This document shows, piece by piece, positions 27,829 to 35,468 of a DNA stretch of 64,000 bases (its first letter is position 1; each line of letters opens with the position of its first letter). Both the position numbers and the translations under genes were made by a program. Below the pieces are notes generated by a model. It ran no database searches and was not told the origin of the DNA. It saw only the letters and a list, made by a program, of their open reading frames with translations. The stretch comes from Agarivorans gilvus (GTDB lineage Bacteria > Pseudomonadota > Gammaproteobacteria > Enterobacterales > Celerinatantimonadaceae): NCBI RefSeq assembly GCF_001420915.1, contig NZ_CP013021.1, positions 3,217,501 through 3,281,500 of the forward strand, read 5' to 3'.

Positions 27829-28002
27829 ATGTCTTTTTCATTGTTGTTAGGCATCAGTATCTTGGTAACCGACATGTTTGCCATCGTGAAGATCATTAAT
27901 AGCAGCGCAGAAATCGGTAGAAAGTACCTGTGGGTATTTTTGATCTGCGCTTTTCCGGTTTTAGGTTTCATTCTTTGGCTGTTTAAAGGACCAAAGAACT
28001 AA
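27829..28002 (+). CDS. PLDc_N-domain small membrane protein
   Basis: 57 residues (MSFSLLLGISILVTDMFAIV...) with two hydrophobic segments and the typical WVFLICAFPVLGFILWLF second helix of the phospholipase-D-nuclease N-terminal (PLDc_N) family. No catalytic domain follows. A GAGGAG ribosome-binding site lies before the ATG. Its last four bases overlap the end of the convergent gene. Confidence 0.72.
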   Translation: MSFSLLLGISILVTDMFAIVKIINSSAEIGRKYLWVFLICAFPVLGFILWLFKGPKN

Positions 28003-28382
28003 CTATGCTGAACCTGCTCTAGTAGTTGCTGCATTTTTTGGTTGTTATAGGCCAATACTTGTAAGTTTGCCCGAAACAGGGCAGGTAATTCGATTAGGCT
28101 AATCGCCACCAATAAACAAAGGCCTAAAGACCAAACACCGAATAGCAAGAGTAGCAGTGCAACTAGCGATACCAGTAAATTAACAGCCCCCCTTAACCAT
28201 TTATGTAAATAAAAGTGGTGTAATCCCGCCAACAACAAATAATTGAGTACCGCGTAGCTGTCGGGGTCTTTTACTTGTTTTTCCCAAGCTTGATAAAACT
28301 GTTTGCGTTGCTCGGCTGAGAGTCGATTAATTTGCTGGCGCAGCTGTTCTTGTTGTTGCTCTAGGTGCTGGCGGTTTAACAT
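27999..28382 (-). CDS. TM2-like membrane protein
   Basis: 127 residues starting MLNRQHLEQQQEQLRQQ, two bases after the stop of the upstream DUF4177-like gene. An N-terminal coiled coil is followed by YLLLAGLHHFYLHKWLRGAVNLL, which matches the TM2 signature of a short first helix, a HxFYLG-like turn and a second helix. Function unknown; coupled with its upstream neighbour. Confidence 0.7.
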   Translation of the reverse strand: MLNRQHLEQQQEQLRQQINRLSAEQRKQFYQAWEKQVKDPDSYAVLNYLLLAGLHHFYLHKWLRGAVNLLVSLVALLLLLFGVWSLGLCLLVAISLIELPALFRANLQVLAYNNQKMQQLLEQVQHS

Positions 28383-28384
28383 GC

Positions 28385-28597
28385 TTAACGCCCTAGCGTG
28401 ACAATCACGGTTTCTCGGCTCCAAAACAGCCAAAAACGGCGATTTTCGATGACTTGGAAAACCATTTGCCAGCCCTCACTTGCCTCCTTGTTTAGGGTGG
28501 CCTCTACTTTTTGTAGTGGCATGCCTGACGCACCTAAAAACAAGGTACCTAAAGCGCCTTCGGTAATTGCGATAACTTTGTATTCTTTAAAAGCCAT
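28385..28597 (-). CDS. DUF4177-like small protein
   Basis: 70 residues (start MAFKEYKVIAIT). The pattern of a short strand, LNKEASEGWQMVFQV and a final strand fits the DUF4177 fold (lobes with the LNxxxxEGWE motif). Role unknown. It precedes the TM2-like gene with a two-base gap. Confidence 0.68.
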   Translation of the reverse strand: MAFKEYKVIAITEGALGTLFLGASGMPLQKVEATLNKEASEGWQMVFQVIENRRFWLFWSRETVIVTLGR

Positions 28598-28741
28598 TGT
28601 GTTTTTTCACCTCATCACTGTTTGTTCGACTATAAGCTATGCTTAAAGACAAAACCAATGTTAAGCATTTATAAAAAGCTGTGCTAATGTTAATGGCATG
28701 ATAATAATAGCGCGTTTTAATGCGCGATTTTTAGTGTCTTC

Positions 28742-28757
28742 TTGATATCAATATCAA
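28742..28757. promoter_or_regulatory. Perfect palindrome TTGATATCAATATCAA
   Basis: A 16-base perfect inverted repeat 52 bases upstream of the next gene, in an intergenic stretch. The shape suits a dimeric repressor's operator. No promoter match is strong enough to place it with certainty. Confidence 0.4.
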
Positions 28758-28809
28758 AGGCTTGGCCTTATAGACACACTTAGAGAGCGATAGGGCCTAG
28801 GAACCAGTT

Positions 28810-29046
28810 ATGAAAGTAACCATGCTGTATTATGACGAAGACAATCCTCTGCTGTTACAGCAGCAAGTGCTGTCAGGTTTAAAGCAAAGCGCCAAAGGGC
28901 GAGTGATTATTCCTAATGAAGAAAAACAAGGGAAAATCATCATTGCCATCTTAGATGGTGAAGTTAAAGTACTAAACTCTTTAGGTGATCGCGCCTTTGC
29001 TGCTTTCGATCTTGAAAAGCACATTTCTTTTGATGACGAAGCCTGA
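28810..29046 (+). CDS. Conserved hypothetical protein (TIGR02922-like)
   Basis: 78 residues: MKVTMLYYDEDNP..., then GRVIIPNEEKQGKIIIAILDGEV split by short turns, and VLNSLGDRAF. The pattern recalls the TIGR02922 family of small proteins from marine Gammaproteobacteria; I am only moderately sure. Function unknown. Single gene with its own upstream palindrome. Confidence 0.65.
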   Translation: MKVTMLYYDEDNPLLLQQQVLSGLKQSAKGRVIIPNEEKQGKIIIAILDGEVKVLNSLGDRAFAAFDLEKHISFDDEA

Positions 29047-29084
29047 TCTAGATTAACGGTAAGCCAAGCTTACCGTCTCTTCCA

Positions 29085-30017
29085 TTAATAGCCTTTAGTA
29101 AAATCCACCTTATCTGGTAATTCTTGCCCCGCTAAGTAAGCCTTCAATTTTTCAGCAAATAGCCGACTAATATCACTCACCCTGCTAGGCGCAGCAATGT
29201 GGGGAGTAATAATGCAATTGCTTTGCTGCCATAGGGGGTGGTCTTCAGGTAGCGGTTCCGGTTGGCATACATCGATAATTGCCCTCGCTTTAGGCTTTTG
29301 TTGTAAAAATGCCAATAGCGCCTGGTGATCTACGGTGGCGCCTCGCCCTACATTAAAAAAGATAACCTCATCGGCTAAGTGCTCAAAGAACTGCTGATTT
29401 AGTATGTTGTGAGTTGCTTGGGTATTAGGCAATACTGCCACTACCACGTCGGCTTGGCGGCAGGCTTGTAAGCCTTGCTGAAATGAAAACACTTGCTCAA
29501 AGGGCGCTTTAGTTTGGCCACTATAGCTTAAGGCGATTGGCTTCATAGCAAAATGCGCTGCCGTGGTGGCGAGGTGTTGGCTGATGTTGCCGCTACCAAT
29601 ACAACAGAAGGTTTTCCCCTGTAAACTTTGATGGGGCAGGGCTTGCCATAGACGCTGAGCTTGTTGGGCTCGATAAGCTTGGTGCTGTTGAGTTAAGGCA
29701 AGCAGATGTGAAAACACGTATTCGCTCATGAGTGGGCCAAATACACCGCGGCTATTGGTGAGCTGATAGTGTCTAGGCAAGGCCGTATCTAGCAGTGCGT
29801 CCACTCCGGCAAAGGTAGAATGTAGCCAAGTCAGTTGTGGCATGTCGTTGAGTATCGCGGCTGCATCGGCCGGAGCGGCTAATAAGACCTGACTATGTAA
29901 GGCCGCTTGACTTAGTTGCTCAGTTTGTTCTGCCCAAAACCACTCACAGTGAGGAAATTGTGGCGCTAATAGTTGATAATATTGTTGAGCATCGGGGCTA
30001 AGAATAGTGATTTGCAT
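29085..30017 (-). CDS. D-2-hydroxyacid dehydrogenase (GhrA-like)
   Basis: 310 residues. The NAD(P)-binding segment has CIGSGNISQHLA (about residues 139-150); the catalytic arginine lies in FNVGRGATVD and the catalytic histidine in TPHIAAPS. The general layout matches the glyoxylate/hydroxypyruvate reductase group of D-2-hydroxyacid dehydrogenases. Substrate not certain. Divergent from yjaG. Confidence 0.85.
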   Translation of the reverse strand: MQITILSPDAQQYYQLLAPQFPHCEWFWAEQTEQLSQAALHSQVLLAAPADAAAILNDMPQLTWLHSTFAGVDALLDTALPRHYQLTNSRGVFGPLMSEYVFSHLLALTQQHQAYRAQQAQRLWQALPHQSLQGKTFCCIGSGNISQHLATTAAHFAMKPIALSYSGQTKAPFEQVFSFQQGLQACRQADVVVAVLPNTQATHNILNQQFFEHLADEVIFFNVGRGATVDHQALLAFLQQKPKARAIIDVCQPEPLPEDHPLWQQSNCIITPHIAAPSRVSDISRLFAEKLKAYLAGQELPDKVDFTKGY

Positions 30018-30133
30018 AGTGGACCTTCGGTTGGGTAATAAGACGACATTTCGCTAAGCTGCACTGCAGTGTTAAGCTGCTCAGTTCACCAGCCCTAATT
30101 ATCTTAATCGTTTTATGGAGTGCGGAGCAAACC

Positions 30134-30724
30134 ATGCTTACCCCTTGTGATACAGAGCGTCTAACTCGCCTATCTAGTCAGCAGCAGTCGTTATATTGTC
30201 TTGGCTTATTGCAAAGAATGACCCCTAACTACTTACTTTTTTGCCAAGCTGTGGAATTAGAGCATGATGCAGCCTTCAATAAACTATTGGCGTTATTTTG
30301 GGAGGGAGTCATGCACCCTAAAACCAAAATTAACTTCAGTGCCCAACGAGAGCGCTTTGAAGCCTTGATCCCCGAACCCCAAGATTATGACATGTATGGG
30401 GTCTATCCGGCGCTTGATTGCTGTGTAGTGGTGGACTGCTTGTTTAATTGTTTGTTAGAGGCCACTGGCGAAGAAGCAGAACAAGCTAGCCAAACTTCTT
30501 TAGCGAGTGTTTTAAGCTTGCTTGAGCTGCAATTTGGCGAACAAACAGAACAACAAATAATGGATCAAGCATTAGTGATTCAAGAGTTGGCTTTTCAGAG
30601 CGAATTGTTAGACCATATTGAACAGCTGGACGGAAGTAAAACCTCGCTTCAAGCCTTGAAAACGCTGGCGATTAACCAAGGTGTAAGTAATTTAGGGATC
30701 AGCTTAGACAGTGATAATGAGTGA
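30134..30724 (+). CDS. yjaG: YjaG family protein (DUF416)
   Basis: 196 residues, all-helical. Segments LSSQQQSLYCLGLLQRMTPN and LIPEPQDYDMYGVYPALDC match YjaG. Function unknown. It lies immediately before hupA, as in E. coli (hemE-nfi-yjaG-hupA), but here about 3.7 kb of other genes separate it from hemE and nfi is absent. Confidence 0.88.
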   Translation: MLTPCDTERLTRLSSQQQSLYCLGLLQRMTPNYLLFCQAVELEHDAAFNKLLALFWEGVMHPKTKINFSAQRERFEALIPEPQDYDMYGVYPALDCCVVVDCLFNCLLEATGEEAEQASQTSLASVLSLLELQFGEQTEQQIMDQALVIQELAFQSELLDHIEQLDGSKTSLQALKTLAINQGVSNLGISLDSDNE

Positions 30725-30884
30725 TTCTCTAATATTTAAACGGTGTTTTTGTGACTGTTTACGCATAAATTGGTTAAAGCCCCGCCAAACAAGGCTTGAA
30801 AGGGGAAAAACTCTTTGCGCAGCGATTTTTTTTCTCTTAAAGTGAAGCTGGATTATTTAAACGAACATAAAGGATTTAGATATT

Positions 30885-31157
30885 ATGAACAAAACTGAAC
30901 TAATTGATGCTATTGCTGAAAAAGCTGACCTATCAAAAGCACAAGCAAAACTAGCATTGGAATCAACTTTAGGTGCAGTAACTGACGCGCTTAAAGAAGG
31001 CGATCAAGTTCAGCTAATCGGCTTTGGTACATTCAAAGTTAATCATCGTGCAGCTCGCACTGGCCGTAACCCACAAACTGGTGCTGAGATCCAAATTGCT
31101 GCTGCTAACGTACCTGCATTTGTTGCTGGTAAAGCACTAAAAGACGCTGTTAAATAG
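30885..31157 (+). CDS. hupA: DNA-binding protein HU-alpha
   Basis: 90 residues, exact size of HU. MNKTELIDAIAEKADLSKAQ at the N-terminus; the DNA-clamping arm carries the signature FGTFKVNHRAARTGRNPQTG (about residues 47-66). Nucleoid protein that bends DNA. An AAAGGA ribosome-binding site precedes it. The high-codon-bias, A/T-ending codons fit high expression. Confidence 0.97.
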   Translation: MNKTELIDAIAEKADLSKAQAKLALESTLGAVTDALKEGDQVQLIGFGTFKVNHRAARTGRNPQTGAEIQIAAANVPAFVAGKALKDAVK

Positions 31158-31164
31158 TTTCTTT

Positions 31165-31194
31165 AATTAGCCCTTGTTTCGGCAAGGGCTAATT
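31165..31194 (+). terminator. Terminator after hupA
   Basis: AATTAGCCCTTG, loop TTTCGG, CAAGGGCTAATT: a perfect 12-pair stem eight bases after the hupA stop. The following T-tract is interrupted. Confidence 0.8.
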
Positions 31195-31308
31195 GTTTCA
31201 CTCCTTCCGCTCCAAGTTCTATTCTCCCGCTCTTAAGTTTTATAAAACGGCTTTTCTGTTGCTGTTTGAACTCGTATCATGAATTTCTTTTTTGCCTTAA
31301 GGAAGTCT

Positions 31309-31662
31309 ATGCAAGCGTTATTGGTAGTGGCTCACGGCAGCCGTCGTGCTCAGTCTAATCAGGAAGTCATTGAACTTGCCGCGCAGATGGCGACATCATT
31401 GCCGCAGTTTCAAGCGGTTGAAGCGGCCTTTTTAGAGCTGGTAGAGCCAAGCATTAGTCAAAAAATTACTCAGTGTTACCAGCAGGGCATTAATAACATC
31501 GTTATCTATCCGCATTTTTTAGCTGCAGGTACCCATGTGGTGAATGATTTGCCGCGTATTATTGAAGAGGCAAAGCAACAACATTCTGGGCTTGAGATTA
31601 AACTCTTGCCTCATCTTGGCGGCTTTAGTGGTTTAAGTGAGTTTATTTGCCAGTCTCTATAA
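31309..31662 (+). CDS. CbiX/SirB-like chelatase family protein
   Basis: 117 residues from the ATG preceded by AAGGAAG. VVAHGSRRAQSNQEV (about residues 6-20) holds the metal-binding histidine of the small CbiX family; a second conserved His lies in YPHFLAAGTHVVNDLP. Single-domain members act as sirohydrochlorin cobalt or ferrochelatases, or are of unknown role. No cobalamin or sirohaem genes are adjacent. Confidence 0.8.
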   Translation: MQALLVVAHGSRRAQSNQEVIELAAQMATSLPQFQAVEAAFLELVEPSISQKITQCYQQGINNIVIYPHFLAAGTHVVNDLPRIIEEAKQQHSGLEIKLLPHLGGFSGLSEFICQSL

Positions 31663-31788
31663 GTGGCTTAAGGCCTTTGAGCAAAGTTAAGTAAATACGA
31701 CTTTGGTCGAAGGGCTGTCTTTTGCTGAGTGGTCTATCCTGAAAGTTTGCTGAATGATATGCAGTAACATCGAGTTCATGGAGGATCA

Positions 31789-31974
31789 ATGAATAGCCAC
31801 TCGCTTAACAATGCTTCGGTTTTATTGTCGACTCGTCGGCGGCGTAATCGTCGTAATTCCTTAGTTAAACTGGCAGGCCAAGTAAACTTACTTAACAAGT
31901 TGTCCAATGGCCAACAACATAATCAGTCCGAGTATTCTATTAGCGTGATAGATTGTCATTCCTACCTTGAATAA
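31789..31974 (+). CDS. Small basic protein of unknown function
   Basis: 61 residues. A GGAGG site seven bases before the ATG is strong, supporting translation. It carries a basic patch STRRRRNRRNSLVK (residues 14-27), then a polar tail with HSYLE at the end. No recognised family. It stands alone between the CbiX-like gene and slyD. Confidence 0.55.
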   Translation: MNSHSLNNASVLLSTRRRRNRRNSLVKLAGQVNLLNKLSNGQQHNQSEYSISVIDCHSYLE

Positions 31975-32073
31975 GGGGCCTGTTAATTTGGGGGTTTGCG
32001 AGTGCTATTAATACTTGGCAAGCGGGCGTTAATTTGTTGTAGTGTCGCCATCTTTTGATCATGAGAACGCAGC

Positions 32074-32553
32074 ATGCAAGTTGAAAAAAATAGCGTAGTA
32101 CGCTTTGAGTACACCCTACATGAAACCGATGGTGAGCTATTAGAGAGTACCGATGGCCAAGCCGTCGCCTACTTACATGGCCATAAGGCGATGATTCCGG
32201 CGATTGAAGAAGGTTTAGAAGGTAAGCAAGCCGGAGATGAAGTAAAGCTTAGCCTAGCCCCAGAGCAAGCTTATGGTGTACGCAGAGAAGAGGCGCAAGA
32301 ACGCATTTCGGTGAAGCACTTACAGGGCGCTAAAACTTGGAAGCCTGGTATGGTAGCGCTAGTGCAAACCGAACAAGGCCCTCGCCAAGTGACCATTTTG
32401 AAAGTGGGTAAGTTCATGGCTACCATTGATACCAATCACCCTTACGCGGGTAAGCACCTTGATTTCGATTTAAAAATCGTTGAGGTTCGTGCCGCGACTG
32501 AGGAAGAAATTGCTCATGGCCACGCTCACGGTGCCGGAGGCCACCAACACTAA
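32074..32553 (+). CDS. slyD: FKBP-type peptidyl-prolyl isomerase SlyD-like
   Basis: 159 residues. The FKBP domain is interrupted by an IF (insert-in-flap) chaperone domain (about residues 70-130). Start MQVEKNSVVRFEYTLHETDG and AYLHGHKAMIPAIEEGLEG are typical. The C-terminus HGHAHGAGGHQH is a short metal-binding histidine tail, shorter than in E. coli SlyD. SlyD delivers nickel to hydrogenase maturation in E. coli; here only the fold and tail are certain. Confidence 0.92.
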   Translation: MQVEKNSVVRFEYTLHETDGELLESTDGQAVAYLHGHKAMIPAIEEGLEGKQAGDEVKLSLAPEQAYGVRREEAQERISVKHLQGAKTWKPGMVALVQTEQGPRQVTILKVGKFMATIDTNHPYAGKHLDFDLKIVEVRAATEEEIAHGHAHGAGGHQH

Positions 32554-32558
32554 GGACT

Positions 32559-32585
32559 AGGGCCAGTGTATTGCACACTGGCCCT
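32559..32585. terminator. Hairpin between slyD and leuA
   Basis: AGGGCCAGTGT, loop ATTGC, ACACTGGCCCT: an 11-pair stem between the convergent ends of slyD and leuA. T-tracts are short on both sides. Confidence 0.75.
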
Positions 32586-32590
32586 TCATT

Positions 32591-34270
32591 TTAGGCCGGT
32601 TGCGCGGGCGCATCAGCGTGTAACAAGATCTGCTGATTTAGAGCGCACAATAAAGCTTTAAGACTGGCAGTTAGAATATCTTTATCAATGGCCACCCCTA
32701 GGTAGCGCTTACCTGCAATTTTCGCCTGTATATAACACACTGCCTCGGCTTCCGCTCCCTTGCTTAACGCGTGCTCATTGTAATCTAGCACTTCTATATC
32801 CACCTCAAAGCGCTCGGCTAAGCCGTTGGCAAAGGCGGCTAAAGCGCCATTCCCTGAGGCTTGGATCTGCATGACCTGCTGTTCTCGCTGCAGCTCGACT
32901 TGTAATTGGTCTTGCTGCTGATAGCTCACCTGATAATTCGCCAACTGATAGGCTTGCGCTTGCACTAAGTAGTGCTGATTAAATAGTTGCCAAATTTTTT
33001 GCGGACTAATTTCTTCACCGCTTTGCTCGGCATCTTTTTGCACTACCGCACTAAACTCAATTAGCGCCCAGCGAGGTAACTGAATGCCATAATCCTTATC
33101 GAGAATATAGGCGATGCCTCCTTTACCGGATTGGCTATTAATACGAATCACCTCTTGATAGTCACGACCAAGATCGGCTGGGTCTATCGGTAAGTAGGCC
33201 ACATCCCAATAGGCGTCGTTTTGCTGAGCATCCAAACATTTTTTGATGGCATCCTGATGGCTGCCAGAGAAGGCGGTAAACACCAATTCGCCAACATAGG
33301 GGTGACGTGGATGCACGGGAAGCTGAGTACAGTCTTTTACTACCTGCACAATCTCATCAATATCTGCTAGGTCTAGCTGTGGATCGATGCCTTGGCTATA
33401 TAAGTTCATTGCCATGGTCACGATGTCCATATTGCCGGTACGCTCGCCATTGCCCAATAGTGTGCCTTCAACGCGGTCGGCGCCAGCCAATTGCCCTAGT
33501 TCGGCAGCGGCAATGCCACAACCACGATCGTTGTGAGTATGTTGGCTCACGATGATGTCTTCACGGTGCTGAATATGTTGAATAAACCATTCTATTTGGT
33601 CGGCATAAACATTGGGAGTCGACATCTCAACCGTAGCCGGCAAATTCAAAATGATTTTTTGCTGAGCCTTAGGTCGCCATTCGGCAATTACTGCATTACA
33701 GATTTCCACCGCGAAGTCGAGTTCGGTGCCGGTAAAACTTTCCGGAGAATACTGAAATTGCCAGTTAGTTTGCGGATACTGATCGGCGTGTTTTTGTAGC
33801 TCTTTCGCCCCTTGCACGGCAATATCGATGATGCCGGCTTTATCTAGCTTAAATACCTTGTCGCGCTGTACTTTGGAGGTGGAGTTGTATAAATGCACAA
33901 TGGCATTCTTGGCTCCTTTTAGGGCTTCAAAAGTGCGAGCGATCAAGGCCGGGCGAGCCTGCGTTAACACTTGAATTGATACGTCGTCGGGGATTTGCTG
34001 ATTGTCTATTAACCAACGTACAAAATCATAGTCGGTACTCGAGGCCGCGGGAAAGCCCACTTCAATTTGTTTAAAGCCCAATTTTATTAATAAGGCAAAT
34101 AGGCGCTGCTTTTGCTCCACCGACATGGGCTCAATAAGTGCCTGGTTTCCATCACGTAAGTCTACGCTACACCATTGTGGTGCTTGGCTAATTACTCGAT
34201 CTGGCCATTGTCGCTGGTGCAAGGTGACGGGGGGAAAAGCTTGGTATTTTTGATGATTAAACTGTGACAT
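32591..34270 (-). CDS. leuA: 2-isopropylmalate synthase, type 2
   Basis: 559 residues from the ATG after AAGGAAC. It condenses acetyl-CoA and 2-ketoisovalerate, the first step of leucine synthesis. The long start region (YQAFPPVTLHQRQWPDRVI, residues 6-24) and total length are those of the yeast-like type 2 enzyme. VDLRDGNQALIEPM binds the metal and substrate, and VSQHTHNDRGCGIA holds the metal histidines. A C-terminal leucine-feedback domain follows. leuBCD are not adjacent. Preceded by a leucine-codon leader peptide. Confidence 0.94.
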   Translation of the reverse strand: MSQFNHQKYQAFPPVTLHQRQWPDRVISQAPQWCSVDLRDGNQALIEPMSVEQKQRLFALLIKLGFKQIEVGFPAASSTDYDFVRWLIDNQQIPDDVSIQVLTQARPALIARTFEALKGAKNAIVHLYNSTSKVQRDKVFKLDKAGIIDIAVQGAKELQKHADQYPQTNWQFQYSPESFTGTELDFAVEICNAVIAEWRPKAQQKIILNLPATVEMSTPNVYADQIEWFIQHIQHREDIIVSQHTHNDRGCGIAAAELGQLAGADRVEGTLLGNGERTGNMDIVTMAMNLYSQGIDPQLDLADIDEIVQVVKDCTQLPVHPRHPYVGELVFTAFSGSHQDAIKKCLDAQQNDAYWDVAYLPIDPADLGRDYQEVIRINSQSGKGGIAYILDKDYGIQLPRWALIEFSAVVQKDAEQSGEEISPQKIWQLFNQHYLVQAQAYQLANYQVSYQQQDQLQVELQREQQVMQIQASGNGALAAFANGLAERFEVDIEVLDYNEHALSKGAEAEAVCYIQAKIAGKRYLGVAIDKDILTASLKALLCALNQQILLHADAPAQPA

Positions 34271-34284
34271 GAGAGTTCCTTGTG

Positions 34285-34372
34285 GCGCATTGAAAAATGA
34301 AAACGCAGGCAACAGTGAATTAGCAGTCAGCGCTTGCCTGATTAATGCGCTGACTGCCGCTTAGTCGTAGCG
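34285..34372 (-). promoter_or_regulatory. leuA attenuator (alternative hairpins)
   Basis: On the minus strand GCAGTCAGCGC pairs perfectly with GCGCTGACTGC (antiterminator), enclosing CAGGCAA in its loop. CAGGCAA can instead pair with TTGCCTG, which is followed by a T-rich tail CGTTTTCATTTTT (terminator). The two structures exclude each other, and the first hairpin lies inside the leader peptide gene. This is the layout of a ribosome-mediated attenuator. Folding energies were not calculated. Confidence 0.6.
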
Positions 34373-34382
34373 TGTATAGCAT
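34320..34382 (-). CDS. leuL: leu operon leader peptide
   Basis: A 20-residue frame MLYTLRLSGSQRINQASADC. Leucine is specified at codons 2, 5 and 7, all by the usually rare CTA, and the stop follows the second arm of the antiterminator hairpin. A GAAG sequence about ten bases upstream is a modest ribosome-binding site. A possible -10 TATACT lies at 34414-34419. The position, codon content and hairpins support a leu leader. The symbol leuL is used by analogy with enteric leaders. Confidence 0.65.
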   Translation of the reverse strand: MLYTLRLSGSQRINQASADC

Positions 34383-34609
34383 GGTCAGTTCTTCATTGAG
34401 TTAACAGAAATACAGTATAAGAAAATCGACGAGGTGAGTGCTTGCTAATTGTGTTGTTATTTATTTATATTAAGCAATAAAGGTTCAATTATTTATCAAT
34501 TGTAGCAATTAATGATTAATTAATTCCGAATTAGAGGTGAGTGCATTAGGGGTGCGGCTAACAGCGTTGCCGTTCGACTTATTGGCCCTGCCAAGCAGGG
34601 CCGTAAAAC

Positions 34610-35149
34610 TTAAAAATTAAATGCCGCGCCAATGTACAAACCTTTGGTGAAGTCGAGGTTGGCTTGTTCTTTATAGCGGAATTGAATGACACGGTAACCG
34701 ATATGTACAGTGGCTTGCGGCATCATGGCGTAGCCCAATTTCGCGTCTACATCATAGTAGCGACTCAGTTGCGAGCTGGTTAATACTGAAGGCGCGTAAT
34801 AGCCGCTAGCAGAAAGCGTGAGTTTGTTGGCTAAATCAATGCTGTAATCACCGCCGATGGCAAAAGAGTGGGGATTATCGCGATGATTGGCCCACAACTT
34901 ACTGAATTTGGCGCCAATCGAAAAACTGTGTATGTCTTGGCGATGGCTGGCTTTAATACCAATGTCGGCTAAATCACCTTCTGGGCGAGAATACAGGTAG
35001 TTGGCTGAAAATTCCGCGCCAGCCGTAATGGCTGTTTTAAAGCCGACTTCCACGACGTCGTCATTCAAATCTACATGTAATGAACTGGCGTAAGCGCTGC
35101 TACAGCTCCCCGCAATGATTAAACTGGCTAGAAAGTTATTTTTCAACAT
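34610..35149 (-). CDS. YfaZ-family outer membrane protein
   Basis: 179 residues. Signal peptide ends SSAYA (about residue 21). The mature protein alternates hydrophobic and polar residues as in a beta-barrel (e.g. FSANYLYSRPEGDLADIGIK) and ends with a terminal phenylalanine (GLYIGAAFNF), the outer-membrane sorting signal. It resembles YfaZ; role unknown. Confidence 0.8.
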   Translation of the reverse strand: MLKNNFLASLIIAGSCSSAYASSLHVDLNDDVVEVGFKTAITAGAEFSANYLYSRPEGDLADIGIKASHRQDIHSFSIGAKFSKLWANHRDNPHSFAIGGDYSIDLANKLTLSASGYYAPSVLTSSQLSRYYDVDAKLGYAMMPQATVHIGYRVIQFRYKEQANLDFTKGLYIGAAFNF

Positions 35150-35468
35150 ATTGTATCGCTATTCCCTGTTTTTGTGGGATTTGGTAAGGTTATGGTGAGT
35201 GTGCGTAGTTTTTATCTGAATATTGACTGTGTTGCAAATCAAATAGTTATATAGCAAGGCTGCTGGGCCTGACCCTGTGGACGGGATGGTGTGTTTACCC
35301 CCTAATCACAGCCGACAGGAGTGCTCTGCTTATGGCGGTTCCGATCTACGACTATTCGCGACTATGCTTGGTTCATCTGCTCTGTTAATGTAATGTTAAT
35401 AAACGCGCGGCTTTTATTCCCTACAAAACTATATAGCAAACAGACAGATAGAATAGAAAGGAAGAAAA

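Noticed and set aside
28699..28730. GCGC...GCGC hairpin with a T-run, possible terminator
   Set aside because: Only four pairs of stem, no gene ending just before it on that strand.
35335..35388. A 17-codon frame with AGGAG upstream, before the TRAP binding protein
   Set aside because: Spacing to the ATG is too long, there is no repeated amino acid or hairpin, and it contains no signal that would make it a leader.
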